A DNA stretch of 64,000 bases from Vulcanimicrobiota bacterium (lineage in GTDB: Bacteria; Vulcanimicrobiota; Vulcanimicrobiia; Eremiobacterales; Eremiobacteraceae). The translations under genes were made by a program, and so were the position numbers. Below are positions 1-8,285 of the stretch, in pieces (the first letter of the stretch is position 1; each line of letters starts with the position of its first letter). The notes under the pieces were generated by a model that was not told the DNA's origin, did not search any database, and was given only the letters and a program-made list of their open reading frames with translations. The DNA is taken from assembly GCA_013290125.1 (NCBI GenBank), contig JABCYQ010000015.1:1-64000 (forward strand), in the 5' to 3' direction.

Positions 1-858
1 TTGAAGCTGCGCTTTCGTGTTCATCACGATCGGCCCGTACCACGCGACGGGTTCGCCGAGCGGCTTCCCCGAGACGAGCAAGAAGCGCACGCCGTCTTCG
101 CCGGCTTGCACCATGACCTCGTCCCCCTTGTCGAAGAGCACGAGCGACTGGTTCTCGGCTTGGGCGGGCGGCGCGGTATCCGACCAAGTGCTCGACTCGG
201 TGGGCACGGCCAACGGTTCGGATGCGTTGCAGAACTTCGCATCGCCCGAAAAGATGTAGGCGAACGCGTGGCGTGTGGTTTCGACCGGCAGTGACTTTTT
301 CCGGCCAGGCGGCACGGTGACGTCGATGTAGATAGGATCGATGGCGACTTCCGCCACCGGACCGGTCTTGCCCCAGAATGAACCGCACACAACTCGGACA
401 GCCGTGCCATCGTCGTCCGTGACCTCTGGGATATCTTTCGACACGACTTCCTGGTAGCGCGGCTCCGTCATCTTGCGCGCCGCCGGCAGATTCGCCCATA
501 GTTGAAATCCGTGCATGCGTCCGGTCGGGTCGCCTTTGGGCATCTCTTGATGGATGATCCCTCTGCCTGCCGTCATCCATTGCACGTCGCCGGCGGCGAT
601 CGTTCCGCTATGCCCGATGCTATCGCCGTGTTCGACCGTACCGGCTAACACATAGGTGATGGTCTCGATTCCACGATGGGGATGCCACGGAAAGCCCGCC
701 AAGTAATCCGCGGGAATGTCGTTGCGAAAATCGTCCAGCAAGAGGAACGGGTCGAAGTCCGATGTGTTGCCGAAACCGAATGCGCGACGGAGATGCACGC
801 CCGCGCCTTCCAGCGTGGGCTTCGATTTGATGAGGCGTTTGATCGGTCGAATGGACAT
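1..858 (-). CDS. Pirin family protein (3' end outside window)
   Basis: Cupin-fold, metal-binding pirin; some bacterial members act as quercetinases, others as redox-linked regulators. Starting at the ATG at 858, 286 codons read without a stop to the window edge, so the C-terminus is missing. The N-terminal cupin shows the four metal ligands expected of the family: H59 and H61 in WHPHRGIETITYV, then H103 and E105 in GIIHQEMP. The region TAGRGIIHQEMP and the C-terminal cupin with its LVSGKPLGEPVAWYGP motif are typical. The gene is divergent from the secreted protein starting at 974, leaving about 115 bp for both promoters. The family call is secure; the substrate is not predictable. Confidence 0.93.
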   Translation of the reverse strand, partial: MSIRPIKRLIKSKPTLEGAGVHLRRAFGFGNTSDFDPFLLLDDFRNDIPADYLAGFPWHPHRGIETITYVLAGTVEHGDSIGHSGTIAAGDVQWMTAGRGIIHQEMPKGDPTGRMHGFQLWANLPAARKMTEPRYQEVVSKDIPEVTDDDGTAVRVVCGSFWGKTGPVAEVAIDPIYIDVTVPPGRKKSLPVETTRHAFAYIFSGDAKFCNASEPLAVPTESSTWSDTAPPAQAENQSLVLFDKGDEVMVQAGEDGVRFLLVSGKPLGEPVAWYGPIVMNTKAQLQ

Positions 859-973
859 GTCGGCACTCCGTCTTTCCGCGCTGCGGGCGAAGGCCCGCTC
901 ATTCTGTCAGACATCTCGCTTTTCCGCCGAACTGCGGAACTTCTATCCTCTGCGCTCCGTTACTCGCTGCAGC

Positions 974-2209
974 ATGCTAGCTCGACATACGGCAGTCGTT
1001 TCAGCGCTTGGGCTTGTTGCGGCCATCGCTGCGACATGCTGTGGCGGCCTGGCTGCCGAAGCGGCGAATACACCTTCGGCGGGCGGGGTCCCGGGGAGCC
1101 CGCTGACCGTCACCGACCGGAGTCGCGTTGTCCTTCTGGAATACGAAGCGTGGTTCGGTCCAAACGCCGTGACGTTTCAACTTGCCGAAGCCATGCCGCT
1201 GCTGCAGTCGGCGGACATGCAAAGCCTTGGCGGCGGCTACGATAGCGCCGACCCGCACGTCATCAAGCAGCATGTCAAGTGGATGGAGTACATGGGCATT
1301 GACGCAGCGACGATCGATGTCACGAACAACGTCGGCTGCATCTTCAGCACGGGGCCCGTCTCGAGCAAATTCTGCAATCCAGACAACGAGCTTTTTCGCC
1401 AGCAGAACCGGAATATTCTCAAGAATACGGGCAACCTCTATCCGTCGTGGACGGCGCTCCACACGCCGCTGAAGCTCGTTCCGCTGCTCGGCTGTCAGAC
1501 GTACAAGGATCTTGCGGTCGGCAGCGACGGCAAGACGGGCATCGAGAAGGAAGTGGAATACTTCGGGCGGCTCATGGACGAGTATCCGCAGCTCAGCGTC
1601 CTCTATCTCGGACATCCGCTCATGATGCTATACACCGGCACGCCGGTGAACCTGAACATCCTGAACCGGGCAAGGGCGGTCTTGCGCGAGACGGGTCTGG
1701 ACGCGAAGTACACGATCCGAATCACGGGCGGTTACCTCGATAGCCAGCCGACGTTTTGGGCAAATCCGAATCAACGGCCGAACGGCCCCCTCGAACTCGC
1801 GCAGCGATATGACTTTTGGAGCGTTGTGGATCGATACAAGCCGTCGTTCGCGCTGTACCCGACGTTTAACATCGTGAACGGCCGAGTTGAAAACCTCACG
1901 GCTTCGATCGCTACTGCCGGCCAGAGCGGCTGGGGCTGCCCTCAGCCGACTTATTGCGGCGACGATGCCTTGCGTTACGGCGACGTAGGAACGAACTATG
2001 CCACGCTTGCTGGTTTCATGACGCTTGCCCGTCAGCTCCGACCGACATTTCTGATCGTTGATCAGTTCAACGAATTCACGATGTCCGATGAAGGCTGGGA
2101 TGCCGAAGCCAGCGACGACACCGAACCGACATTCTTACCGAACGGATGGGGATATACCGGGATTCAAGCGGTGCACGATGATATTTCGCTCTATCGCCGG
2201 GGATTTTGA
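974..2209 (+). CDS. Secreted glycoside-hydrolase-like TIM-barrel protein (GH71/GH99-like, tentative)
   Basis: 411 aa with a clear Sec signal peptide (hydrophobic residues 8-25, AAEAA cleavage region). The frame is open back to 716, but the ATG at 974 is the first that gives a sensible signal peptide. The mature protein begins with VVLLEYEAWFGPN and ends with VDQFNEFTMSDEGWDAE followed by a D-x-EPT segment. This resembles the layout of glycan-active TIM barrels of the GH71/GH99 type, where an Asn-Glu pair lies on a late strand and the strand-1 motif is YxxWFGP. That assignment rests on motif memory, not alignment. It could instead be a carbohydrate-binding relative without catalysis. Confidence 0.6.
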   Translation: MLARHTAVVSALGLVAAIAATCCGGLAAEAANTPSAGGVPGSPLTVTDRSRVVLLEYEAWFGPNAVTFQLAEAMPLLQSADMQSLGGGYDSADPHVIKQHVKWMEYMGIDAATIDVTNNVGCIFSTGPVSSKFCNPDNELFRQQNRNILKNTGNLYPSWTALHTPLKLVPLLGCQTYKDLAVGSDGKTGIEKEVEYFGRLMDEYPQLSVLYLGHPLMMLYTGTPVNLNILNRARAVLRETGLDAKYTIRITGGYLDSQPTFWANPNQRPNGPLELAQRYDFWSVVDRYKPSFALYPTFNIVNGRVENLTASIATAGQSGWGCPQPTYCGDDALRYGDVGTNYATLAGFMTLARQLRPTFLIVDQFNEFTMSDEGWDAEASDDTEPTFLPNGWGYTGIQAVHDDISLYRRGF

Positions 2210-2216
2210 TCGCCCT

Positions 2217-2693
2217 CTATCCGCCGACCATCTCCTCGATGCGCGGATGGTCGCCCTCGACCGTCTTTATCCATTGCTTGAACGGCGGCACCTTTTCCCC
2301 GACGCGATAAAGGAAATAATACGCGCTGATGCCACCGACGAACTTGAAGCGCCGCTTGAGGTCGGCGGTCAATTCGTCATACGAATCGAGCGATCGTAGG
2401 TAATTGCGGAATCCTTTGTGTTCCTTGTCGAGCGCGCGGATGGTCGCGGCATTTTTAATCGTCGCCTCGATTTTTTGCTTGCTGTGCAAGATTCCGGGCG
2501 TGGCCATGAGTTGCTCGATGTCTCCGTCGTCGTATCCTGCCACTTTCTGGACGTCAAAGTCATTGAAGGCGCGCAATAGTTGATCCCATTGACCGTCGAT
2601 AGCCGCCCAACTCAAGCCGGCTTGGAAGACGGCACGGCTCATCACCGCGAGGTAGTCGGCTAGACTCGGCTTTGCGATGCGATCGTGCCCCAT
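2217..2693 (-). CDS. Divergent DNA-3-methyladenine glycosylase I (Tag)-like protein
   Basis: 158 aa of the Tag helix-hairpin-helix family, which removes 3-methyladenine from DNA. Family signatures are FQAGLSW (residues 28-34), the FDVQKVAGYDDGDIEQLM helix, GILHSKQKIEATIKNA and FKFVGG. It is shorter than E. coli Tag (187 aa). The N-terminal Cys-Trp segment and the C-terminal His/Cys that bind zinc there are absent. The residue three before QAGLSW, Glu38 in E. coli Tag, is Ala here. An in-frame TAA lies 24 nt before the ATG at 2693 with no start codon between, and GAGGA precedes this ATG, so the protein is not truncated by a wrong start. It may have altered specificity or be inactive. Confidence 0.72.
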   Translation of the reverse strand: MGHDRIAKPSLADYLAVMSRAVFQAGLSWAAIDGQWDQLLRAFNDFDVQKVAGYDDGDIEQLMATPGILHSKQKIEATIKNAATIRALDKEHKGFRNYLRSLDSYDELTADLKRRFKFVGGISAYYFLYRVGEKVPPFKQWIKTVEGDHPRIEEMVGG

Positions 2694-2830
2694 GCGTCCT
2701 CGATTCGCAACATTTTATCTCGAGTCCGTTCAAACCGCCGTGAAAACTTCGACGCTTCGGTCGAATGACCGATCGAGGGAACTCGCGTCACGAAGACCGA
2801 ACGTCACGCACAGTTCAAAGGAGAACACTT

Positions 2831-3427
2831 ATGAGAACTATCGTTTCGATGCTCGCGATTTTTGCATTTGTGGCTGTCTTCGTCACCGCAATCGCGCTAG
2901 CCGCAAACGACGTGTACCTTAGCGATCTGCCGTTTAAGGCGTCCGGACTGAAGGGCAACCCCGCGGGCGGTTATTACGACGGGATCCGCGTGAACAGCCA
3001 CGAGACGATTATCACAAATTCAGGGTCGCAGGCCAACGACTGGGAACGGCCCACTCAGGTCGACGGGCAAGAATATGACAAGAGCCTTCTCTTTCACGTG
3101 GTCAAAGATGAGACCGTGTCAGCGACGTGGACGCTCAATCACGGATTCAAAAAGTTGACCGCGATGATCGGCCTGGACGACACACAGGACATACCCGGTA
3201 TCTACCCGTTGGTGACGGTCGATTTCGTCGGGGATGGAAAGGCGCTCGGTAGCGCCTCGATCCAATCCGTGTACGGAAAACCAAATCCGACGCCGGGCGT
3301 CGATATCGACGTCTCAGGCGTCAACTCGCTAACGGTTCAGATCACGTTCAAAGGCACCGGCGGCGGCACCAATATCGATATCGTCAATCCGGATTTGCAA
3401 CCAGTCAGCGACAACAGCAGTTCGTAA
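2831..3427 (+). CDS. Secreted NPCBM-like carbohydrate-binding protein
   Basis: 198 aa. The ATG at 2831 follows AAAGGAGAAC; the open frame extends further upstream, but this start gives the proper signal peptide MRTIVSMLAIFAFVAVFVTA and matches the ribosome binding site. The mature part is one beta-rich domain with the hallmarks of NPCBM/NEW2 modules: VYLSDLPF at the start, conversion to a named set of properties (YDKSLLFH), then the pair GYKKLT-like (FKKLTAMIGLDD) and V-FVGDGK with LTVQITF near the end. Such modules bind glycans and are often attached to glycosidases. Here the domain stands alone, next to another secreted protein. Confidence 0.65.
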   Translation: MRTIVSMLAIFAFVAVFVTAIALAANDVYLSDLPFKASGLKGNPAGGYYDGIRVNSHETIITNSGSQANDWERPTQVDGQEYDKSLLFHVVKDETVSATWTLNHGFKKLTAMIGLDDTQDIPGIYPLVTVDFVGDGKALGSASIQSVYGKPNPTPGVDIDVSGVNSLTVQITFKGTGGGTNIDIVNPDLQPVSDNSSS

Positions 3428-3459
3428 GAACAAGTCCGCCACTCACCGAGGAGTAAGGG

Positions 3460-4149
3460 ATGACTCAAAGACGCTGGACGGTGCCTTATGTTCTCACTTG
3501 CGCTCTTATCCTCGTATCATCGACACAAAGTCTTCCTCAACCCGCGCCTCCGACGCCGTATAACGGTCGCATTTATGGCCCGACACCGCACCCTAGCTGG
3601 GCGCCGTCGGAGTTGAGGGCAATGGAAGCGGCCTGGGGCCGTGTGCAGTCCTATCACGGCACTCTTACGACCGACAGGACCGGACTGGGCGAGACGCAAC
3701 ATGCGAAAGGGCGTGTGATGCTCACCTCCGGAGTTCGCATCGGAAATTTCGTTTTCTCGCAGCAATCCAGCGAAGGAACTATAGAGTTTGTTGGATCCGC
3801 CCACGAAACCGGAACGATCACCGACGTCGATTGCGGAAGCGGCACGGCAACCTCAAACACCGTCTCTGTGGATCTCACCGTGAACGTCGTTACCCAACTA
3901 TATATCCTCAACGTTGGTTCTCTTCATATCGGCAAGCTAAGCCGAGGTGATAGAACTCTATTCAAATCCGCATTTTCTGGGGACGAAAGTTCGTGCCCGC
4001 AACCCAACGACTGGTCTGTCGGAGGATTTACGTACGGCCCCCAACATCTGCCTGCGCCAGGGGCCGACATCTCTGGCCACAGCGGTTTTGCTCACGAAGC
4101 AGGAGAGCAATCTCAAGCTTGGGACTTCGCCCCGACGGTTAAGAAATAA
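3460..4149 (+). CDS. Secreted protein of unknown function
   Basis: 229 aa. The start is fixed by GAGGAGTAAGGG directly before the ATG. A signal peptide covers about residues 8-26 and is followed by a Pro-rich stretch. The mature region contains WGRVQSYHGTLTT, two regions rich in beta strand, and Cys pairs (VDCGSG and SSCPQP) that could form a disulfide. I recognise no family. It lies 32 bp after the NPCBM-like gene on the same strand, so the two are probably co-transcribed and end at the hairpin at 4154-4180. Confidence 0.65.
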   Translation: MTQRRWTVPYVLTCALILVSSTQSLPQPAPPTPYNGRIYGPTPHPSWAPSELRAMEAAWGRVQSYHGTLTTDRTGLGETQHAKGRVMLTSGVRIGNFVFSQQSSEGTIEFVGSAHETGTITDVDCGSGTATSNTVSVDLTVNVVTQLYILNVGSLHIGKLSRGDRTLFKSAFSGDESSCPQPNDWSVGGFTYGPQHLPAPGADISGHSGFAHEAGEQSQAWDFAPTVKK

Positions 4150-4153
4150 AACG

Positions 4154-4180
4154 GAGCCCTGCGCTACGTGCGCAGGGCTC
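4154..4180. terminator. Hairpin terminator between convergent gene and tRNA-Pro
   Basis: A perfect 11-bp GC-rich stem (4154-4164 with 4170-4180) has a 5-nt loop TACGT. On the minus strand it follows the tRNA and is trailed by a T-rich CGTTTTATTT, fitting intrinsic termination of the tRNA transcript. On the plus strand it lies five bases after the stop at 4149, so it may work in both directions. Confidence 0.8.
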
Positions 4181-4193
4181 TAACTTTACACTT

Positions 4194-4268
4194 TCGGGCC
4201 GACTGGATTCGAACCAGCGATCTCCTGCCCCCCAGACAGGCGCGATAACCAGGCTTCGCTACGGCCCG
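4194..4268 (-). tRNA. tRNA-Pro(GGG)
   Basis: A full cloverleaf reads on the minus strand. The acceptor stem CGGGCCG pairs with CGGCCCG, followed by discriminator A. The D arm is TAGCGAAGCCTGG. The anticodon stem CCTGT/GCAGG closes the loop CTGGGGG, giving anticodon GGG with G37, as expected for proline. The T arm GCTGG-TTCGAAT-CCAGT is intact. CCA is not encoded. A TATATT -10-like box lies 7 nt upstream of the 5' end. Termination is at the hairpin 4154-4180. Confidence 0.95.
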
Positions 4269-4456
4269 ACCAAGTAATATAAGGGTTCTAGGCCCGTTGC
4301 ACCTCCCGCGTGTCCCCCGATGTCCCCAATGCCGTTTAATAAAGTATCCATACGTTCCGCAGACTCCCTTTGTAGCGTCGGCGCGGCGCGACCGTTTACG
4401 TCCAAGGTCACCGTAGTAGGACAAGCCCCGAGACGATCGCGGCGTTGCTTGCCCAT
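4259..4456 (-). pseudogene. Remnant of a tyrosine-recombinase (phage-type integrase) C-terminus
   Basis: A 65-residue open stretch reads RLGACPTTVTLDVNG, then APTLQRESAERMDTLL. This matches the end of phage-type integrases, where the catalytic Tyr lies in TLDVYGH and the final helix reads LPxLQREAAxRMD. Here the Tyr is Asn, and no integrase-like sequence continues upstream, where the 3' end of the gene at 4475 begins. The open stretch runs into the 5' part of tRNA-Pro, a classic integration target. I read this as the scar of a lost mobile element. The similarity is judged by eye. Confidence 0.5.
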
Positions 4457-4474
4457 GACGGCACTTTGGCAGAA

Positions 4475-5746
4475 CTAGTGCAAGCCAGTGATCTTCGGCT
4501 TCGGAGGCTCGTTCGCGGGGAGTGGATGGAATACCGGAGCCCTGAAGCCTGCGGGTCGCATCCCTTGCCGGATGATCGTCATCGGCAAGCGCGCTGCCGC
4601 GACACCGTACGGCTTTGCGACGATCCGGTAGTCGAATGCGAGCGTCGAGCGCCCCGCCTCGTTCTCGCGAACTGCGAAGCCCAAAGCGGATTTTTGCGCC
4701 ACGTACAACCCTTTGCTCTCGCCTTCAGGCGTGATGAACACGAGGTAGTTCGCGTCGGTGTCGACGACGTTCGCGAACGCGGGATCGAGCTTCACAAACG
4801 CCTCGCCGTTCACGAGCTGGCCCTGACCGAAGTCCTCGGTCACTGGTTCGCTCGCCTGTGTCGCGTAGGTTGACACGTGACGGCCGGGATGGTGCCCCAC
4901 CGTGCAGCCAAGGTGGCACGAGCCCGATGTGGTGAGCAACCCAGCGATTGTTAGATTTCCTGAATCGTCGAGATCGAAGACCGGTGTCGAATTGGAATTC
5001 TGACCTTCCATAATGATGCCGCCGCCGCCGACCGCTTCGAGGCCGATGCTCGATTGCGCTGTCGCTTGTGCGAACACGCCGAAGCCGTTACCGCTTGATG
5101 CCGTAACGGCAGCCTGGCAAGCTGCTATCGAGCAGTTCGATATGAGACCGCCGGCGGCGAATACTGCCTGATCGTCGAAGAGGTTTCCGCCGACAGTCAC
5201 GTCGGCCGAGTCGCTTACGGTAAAGAATTTACCCGAATTCGTGCTTTCGCCGTAAATCATGTAGCCGCCGCGATCTTTACTGCGCGCACGAACGGCGATG
5301 CCGCTTCCCGCGCCCTGCGATTCGGCCCAAACGCCGTACTGGCTCCCGGACGCGAACACGCCAGTGCCGTCTCCGTTCGAGCTTTGCGCGTCGGCGAAAA
5401 CGCCCAGGCGGTTGCCGAACGCGATGAGACCGGTACCGTTTTGTGACACTGCCGACACCCCTGCGTTCGTGGTGGTCGTGTTGAAGTCAATGCCGGCAAC
5501 GCCGGAATTGGTCAGGCCCAAAGGAGACGATCCCGACGTGTGGCCCTCGACGCCGTTGTTCTTGTGTCCGACGCCAAAAAGACCGACGCCATTGCCCTGG
5601 TTAATCCACGTCAGACACGGGTTTGGTGTGTTGCACGAGGTGAATGGGTGCGGTCCCACGGCCGCGTGTGCCATTCTCATACCAGCGATACCGATATTGA
5701 TCGACACGAACGCCGCAGCGATGCCGATCCAGAGAAAACGTTGCAT
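4475..5746 (-). CDS. Large secreted repeat-containing surface protein of unknown function
   Basis: 423 aa. A TTG at 5764 would add six residues, but GAGGAGTGAG lies just before the ATG at 5746, which also gives a clean signal peptide ending near AHA. The body is Gly/Asn/Ser-rich and built of imperfect repeats such as GVGLFGVGH, TGLIAFGNRLGVFA, TGVFASGSQYGVWA and NGFGVFAQA. These look like a stacked beta structure, as in trimeric tail-fibre or beta-helix proteins. The C-terminal 110 residues form a distinct domain (YLVFITPEGESKGLYVAQK, then FDYRIVAK) that I recall from secreted proteins of several environmental phyla, without known function. Confidence 0.7.
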   Translation of the reverse strand: MQRFLWIGIAAAFVSINIGIAGMRMAHAAVGPHPFTSCNTPNPCLTWINQGNGVGLFGVGHKNNGVEGHTSGSSPLGLTNSGVAGIDFNTTTTNAGVSAVSQNGTGLIAFGNRLGVFADAQSSNGDGTGVFASGSQYGVWAESQGAGSGIAVRARSKDRGGYMIYGESTNSGKFFTVSDSADVTVGGNLFDDQAVFAAGGLISNCSIAACQAAVTASSGNGFGVFAQATAQSSIGLEAVGGGGIIMEGQNSNSTPVFDLDDSGNLTIAGLLTTSGSCHLGCTVGHHPGRHVSTYATQASEPVTEDFGQGQLVNGEAFVKLDPAFANVVDTDANYLVFITPEGESKGLYVAQKSALGFAVRENEAGRSTLAFDYRIVAKPYGVAAARLPMTIIRQGMRPAGFRAPVFHPLPANEPPKPKITGLH

Positions 5747-5991
5747 GAAAAGCTCACTCCTCAAGTCTCACGCGCGTCGTCCGTGGAGGAGGCGAAGGCG
5801 AGTGCCAACGCCGCGGACGGCTTTTGGTAGAGCGCATCATACTATCTGGAGCGTTCGCCAGCGTTCGGTCGGCACGGTTACCCGTAGCGCGCGCTTGCGC
5901 AGGGGAGAGTGGTAGTTCTACCCTTGGCCGGCCGGCAAAGGCATCCGGCGCTCGCCAGCGCTAGGAAGCCGCGCCCAACGGAGGAGAGCGT

Positions 5992-6192
5992 CATAAAGCC
6001 ACGTATCGCAAGAGCCGCGCTGACGCTCGCGTCGCTTTCGGCGCACTCGCGGGCATCATTGCCATCACGTTAGAGCACTTCGATCCTTCGTACTCGCGGA
6101 GTCAAATCGCCCTGATGGTCGGTGCGGAACACAGCGATGCTGCCGCACGGGCTAAAATCAAAGCACAATTCCACTGCGAGGACGGTGACTGA
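5992..6192 (+). CDS. Small single-pass membrane protein with apparent AUA start
   Basis: A 66-residue reading frame ends at TGA 6190-6192. It encodes a Lys/Arg-rich N-terminus, one hydrophobic segment (VAFGALAGIIAIT) and a soluble tail (FDPSYSRSQIALMVGAEHS, then AKIKAQFHCEDGD). No ATG, GTG or TTG lies in frame before the hydrophobic segment until a TTG at 5824. However, ATA at 5992 sits six bases after GGAGGAG (5979-5985), an ideal ribosome binding site, which suggests initiation at AUA or a mutated ATG. The gene was found by eye from its composition; no homolog is known to me. Confidence 0.4.
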   Translation, partial: HKATYRKSRADARVAFGALAGIIAITLEHFDPSYSRSQIALMVGAEHSDAAARAKIKAQFHCEDGD

Positions 6193-6263
6193 CGAGGGGT
6201 AGGGCCGTGCACGCGGGGCGCACGGTCCTCTGTTAGCGTGAGCTCCAAAGGAGTGTGGTCCCC

Positions 6264-6806
6264 ATGAATTTTTCCATCTCGAGTTCGCGTGGCCAAGCTG
6301 GCGGCGCCGGTATTGGAGTTCTGCTCCTCGTCGCGCTCCTGGAAATCGCGCTGGGGATTTTTCTCTTCCTCTGGTGGCGCGCCGGTGTCTGTCAACCACC
6401 GCTGCCGGCAGCCATACAGCACGCTCTCTTTGGAAGCCGAGCAGGCGGGCAGATCGTGGGCAACCTAAACGGCGGACCCGGCCAGGAGCAAAGTACGCAA
6501 ACGCAAGTACAGAGCGATGCCACTATCGTGCCTCAGGGTGATGTAACGTCGACAAACGCGGCCGCCCAGAATGCCGGCGGCAACGCTTCCGGAGGCACTA
6601 CTTCGGGGGGTCTGAACGACGTGCCGGATCCGAACTGTGTTGGCAAGACAACCGCATCGCTGCTCAGCTCTGGAAGTTCGACACCCGCGCCTACCTGCGC
6701 TCCGATGAAAGCACCCGCGCAACTGCAACAAGCGGCTCAACAAGTGCAGAACATGAATGGCGCGACGAATGCGCAGAGCCAGCCCGCCGGGAGCCCAACG
6801 CCATGA
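6264..6806 (+). CDS. Single-pass membrane protein with long low-complexity tail
   Basis: 180 aa. The ATG at 6264 follows AAAGGAG by 9 nt; a GTG at 6255 is less likely. Residues 14-37 form one transmembrane helix (GIGVLLLVALLEIALGIFLF). The rest is a Gln/Ala/Asn/Ser-rich, probably disordered chain with three cysteines (VCQPP, PNCVGK, PTCAP). It overlaps the next lipoprotein gene by 4 nt (ATGA), so both are translated from one mRNA. No family was recognised. A role as a tether or spacer in the envelope is a guess from composition. Confidence 0.6.
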   Translation: MNFSISSSRGQAGGAGIGVLLLVALLEIALGIFLFLWWRAGVCQPPLPAAIQHALFGSRAGGQIVGNLNGGPGQEQSTQTQVQSDATIVPQGDVTSTNAAAQNAGGNASGGTTSGGLNDVPDPNCVGKTTASLLSSGSSTPAPTCAPMKAPAQLQQAAQQVQNMNGATNAQSQPAGSPTP

Positions 6807-8266
6807 TCCGCCGTTATGCTTGCTGGCTCATCGCCTTGGGAGCCGTAGCGATCGTTGGTTGCTCGCATGGCAGCAGCCAAGAGTCGGCTCCCGCCGCCGG
6901 CGGCCAAGGAACGGCTCCCGTCGCCGGCAGCAGTTCAACGACCGCGCCAGCTGCGCTCAACTCTCGTCAAAGTGCCGCCAGCCCGATCGCGACACCGGCA
7001 CAGAGCACCTTCAACGTCACGTGGAACCCGCAAACGAAGGTGATCGACGCCGCCACGGTGAGCCAGTCGTATCGCGGCGTCGCTCAAGACGGTTCGTTGA
7101 CGTTCGATGCAGCATCTGCGCCCGCGATCGCAGCCTTGACCCCAGGAACGGTGACGGTGTTTTCGGGTTTGGCGCTTCGAAAGATCGTGAGCGTCCGCAA
7201 CGATGGGTCGCAACTACACGTCGTCACGGCCCCCGCTGCACTCAATGAAGCGATCAGCGATGGGCACATCGGTTGGCAATACAACGTCAGTTTCGCAAAC
7301 CTCGCGTACGTGACGCCGACGGGTTTCCATCGCGTCGACGTGGCCGATGATCCGAACACATGGATCGACAGACTGATAGCGAGCCCAGCTCTCGCCGATG
7401 CACCGGTCCACTACAAAGGCTCGATACAGGACTGGGATATCGACATGACGTTGACGCCGAACGGCGACAACCTCGAGATGGAGCTCACGGCCGACAAGAG
7501 CCATGGCGGAGGCACGCTCGAGGTAAAAGCCACGGGCGAACTCGACAGCTTGACGAACTCCGTCAACATAGACTTGGCCAATGGTCAGACAAAGCGCATC
7601 GGCATCAGCGACGGGAACCTGCACGGCAAATTCGACCTCACGTGGAGCGTCGCGTTTGACAAAGATCACGGCGGCGATGATAAAGATGTCTTCGACGAGG
7701 CGGCCGTCATCAAGCTCCCGCTTGGGTTCAGAATACCATTTTTCGTCGGACCGCTGCCGTTCGAACTAAACATCAAAACCGGTTTCTCATTTTCCCCCGC
7801 CTTTACGAGCAAAACCACCGTCGCGCAGGGATCGTATCATGCGTCGTTCGGTGGAGACGTCAGCGTCAATGACGCCACTTCGAGCGGCGACGCGCAAACC
7901 ACAATGGACAGCGACGGAGGGCTCGACTCGTACGGAGGAACCATGTCGGTCGCGCCGCTCGGCCTTTCGCTCACGGTGATGATGCCGAAGATCGAGGTGA
8001 AGCTTGGCGCCCCCGAAGAACTCGAAACGATTCTTGGCGAAACGAGTGGCGATGTGTTCGTGGCGCTTTTCATACAAGCGAATTTCGTCGCCACCGGGCC
8101 GATGGCCATCGCTCCATGCGAGCGCCGCGAACTCAACGTCTCCGGTACGTACGGTTACGACGCCGGGCTCCTGGGCATTGGCATCGCATCGTATAATCAT
8201 CAGATCTTCAAACGGACCCGTACGTACGTCATACCGAGCAACATCAGACTATGTCAGACGTCCTAG
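6803..8266 (+). CDS. Lipoprotein of unknown function
   Basis: 487 aa. The N-terminus MIRRYACWLIALGAVAIVGCSHG has a lipobox (AIVGC), so the mature protein should be lipid-anchored at Cys20. It is followed by an Ala/Ser/Gly-rich linker and a long beta-strand-rich body (residues about 70-480) with alternating hydrophobic patterns, for example KYDLTWSVAF-like strands. The middle has a charged loop KDHGGDDKD. No family was recognised. It is coupled by ATGA overlap to the upstream membrane protein, and the OmpA-domain lipoprotein follows 19 bp downstream, suggesting a three-gene envelope operon. Confidence 0.6.
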   Translation: MIRRYACWLIALGAVAIVGCSHGSSQESAPAAGGQGTAPVAGSSSTTAPAALNSRQSAASPIATPAQSTFNVTWNPQTKVIDAATVSQSYRGVAQDGSLTFDAASAPAIAALTPGTVTVFSGLALRKIVSVRNDGSQLHVVTAPAALNEAISDGHIGWQYNVSFANLAYVTPTGFHRVDVADDPNTWIDRLIASPALADAPVHYKGSIQDWDIDMTLTPNGDNLEMELTADKSHGGGTLEVKATGELDSLTNSVNIDLANGQTKRIGISDGNLHGKFDLTWSVAFDKDHGGDDKDVFDEAAVIKLPLGFRIPFFVGPLPFELNIKTGFSFSPAFTSKTTVAQGSYHASFGGDVSVNDATSSGDAQTTMDSDGGLDSYGGTMSVAPLGLSLTVMMPKIEVKLGAPEELETILGETSGDVFVALFIQANFVATGPMAIAPCERRELNVSGTYGYDAGLLGIGIASYNHQIFKRTRTYVIPSNIRLCQTS

Positions 8267-8285
8267 CAAAGTCGCCCGCCGGATC

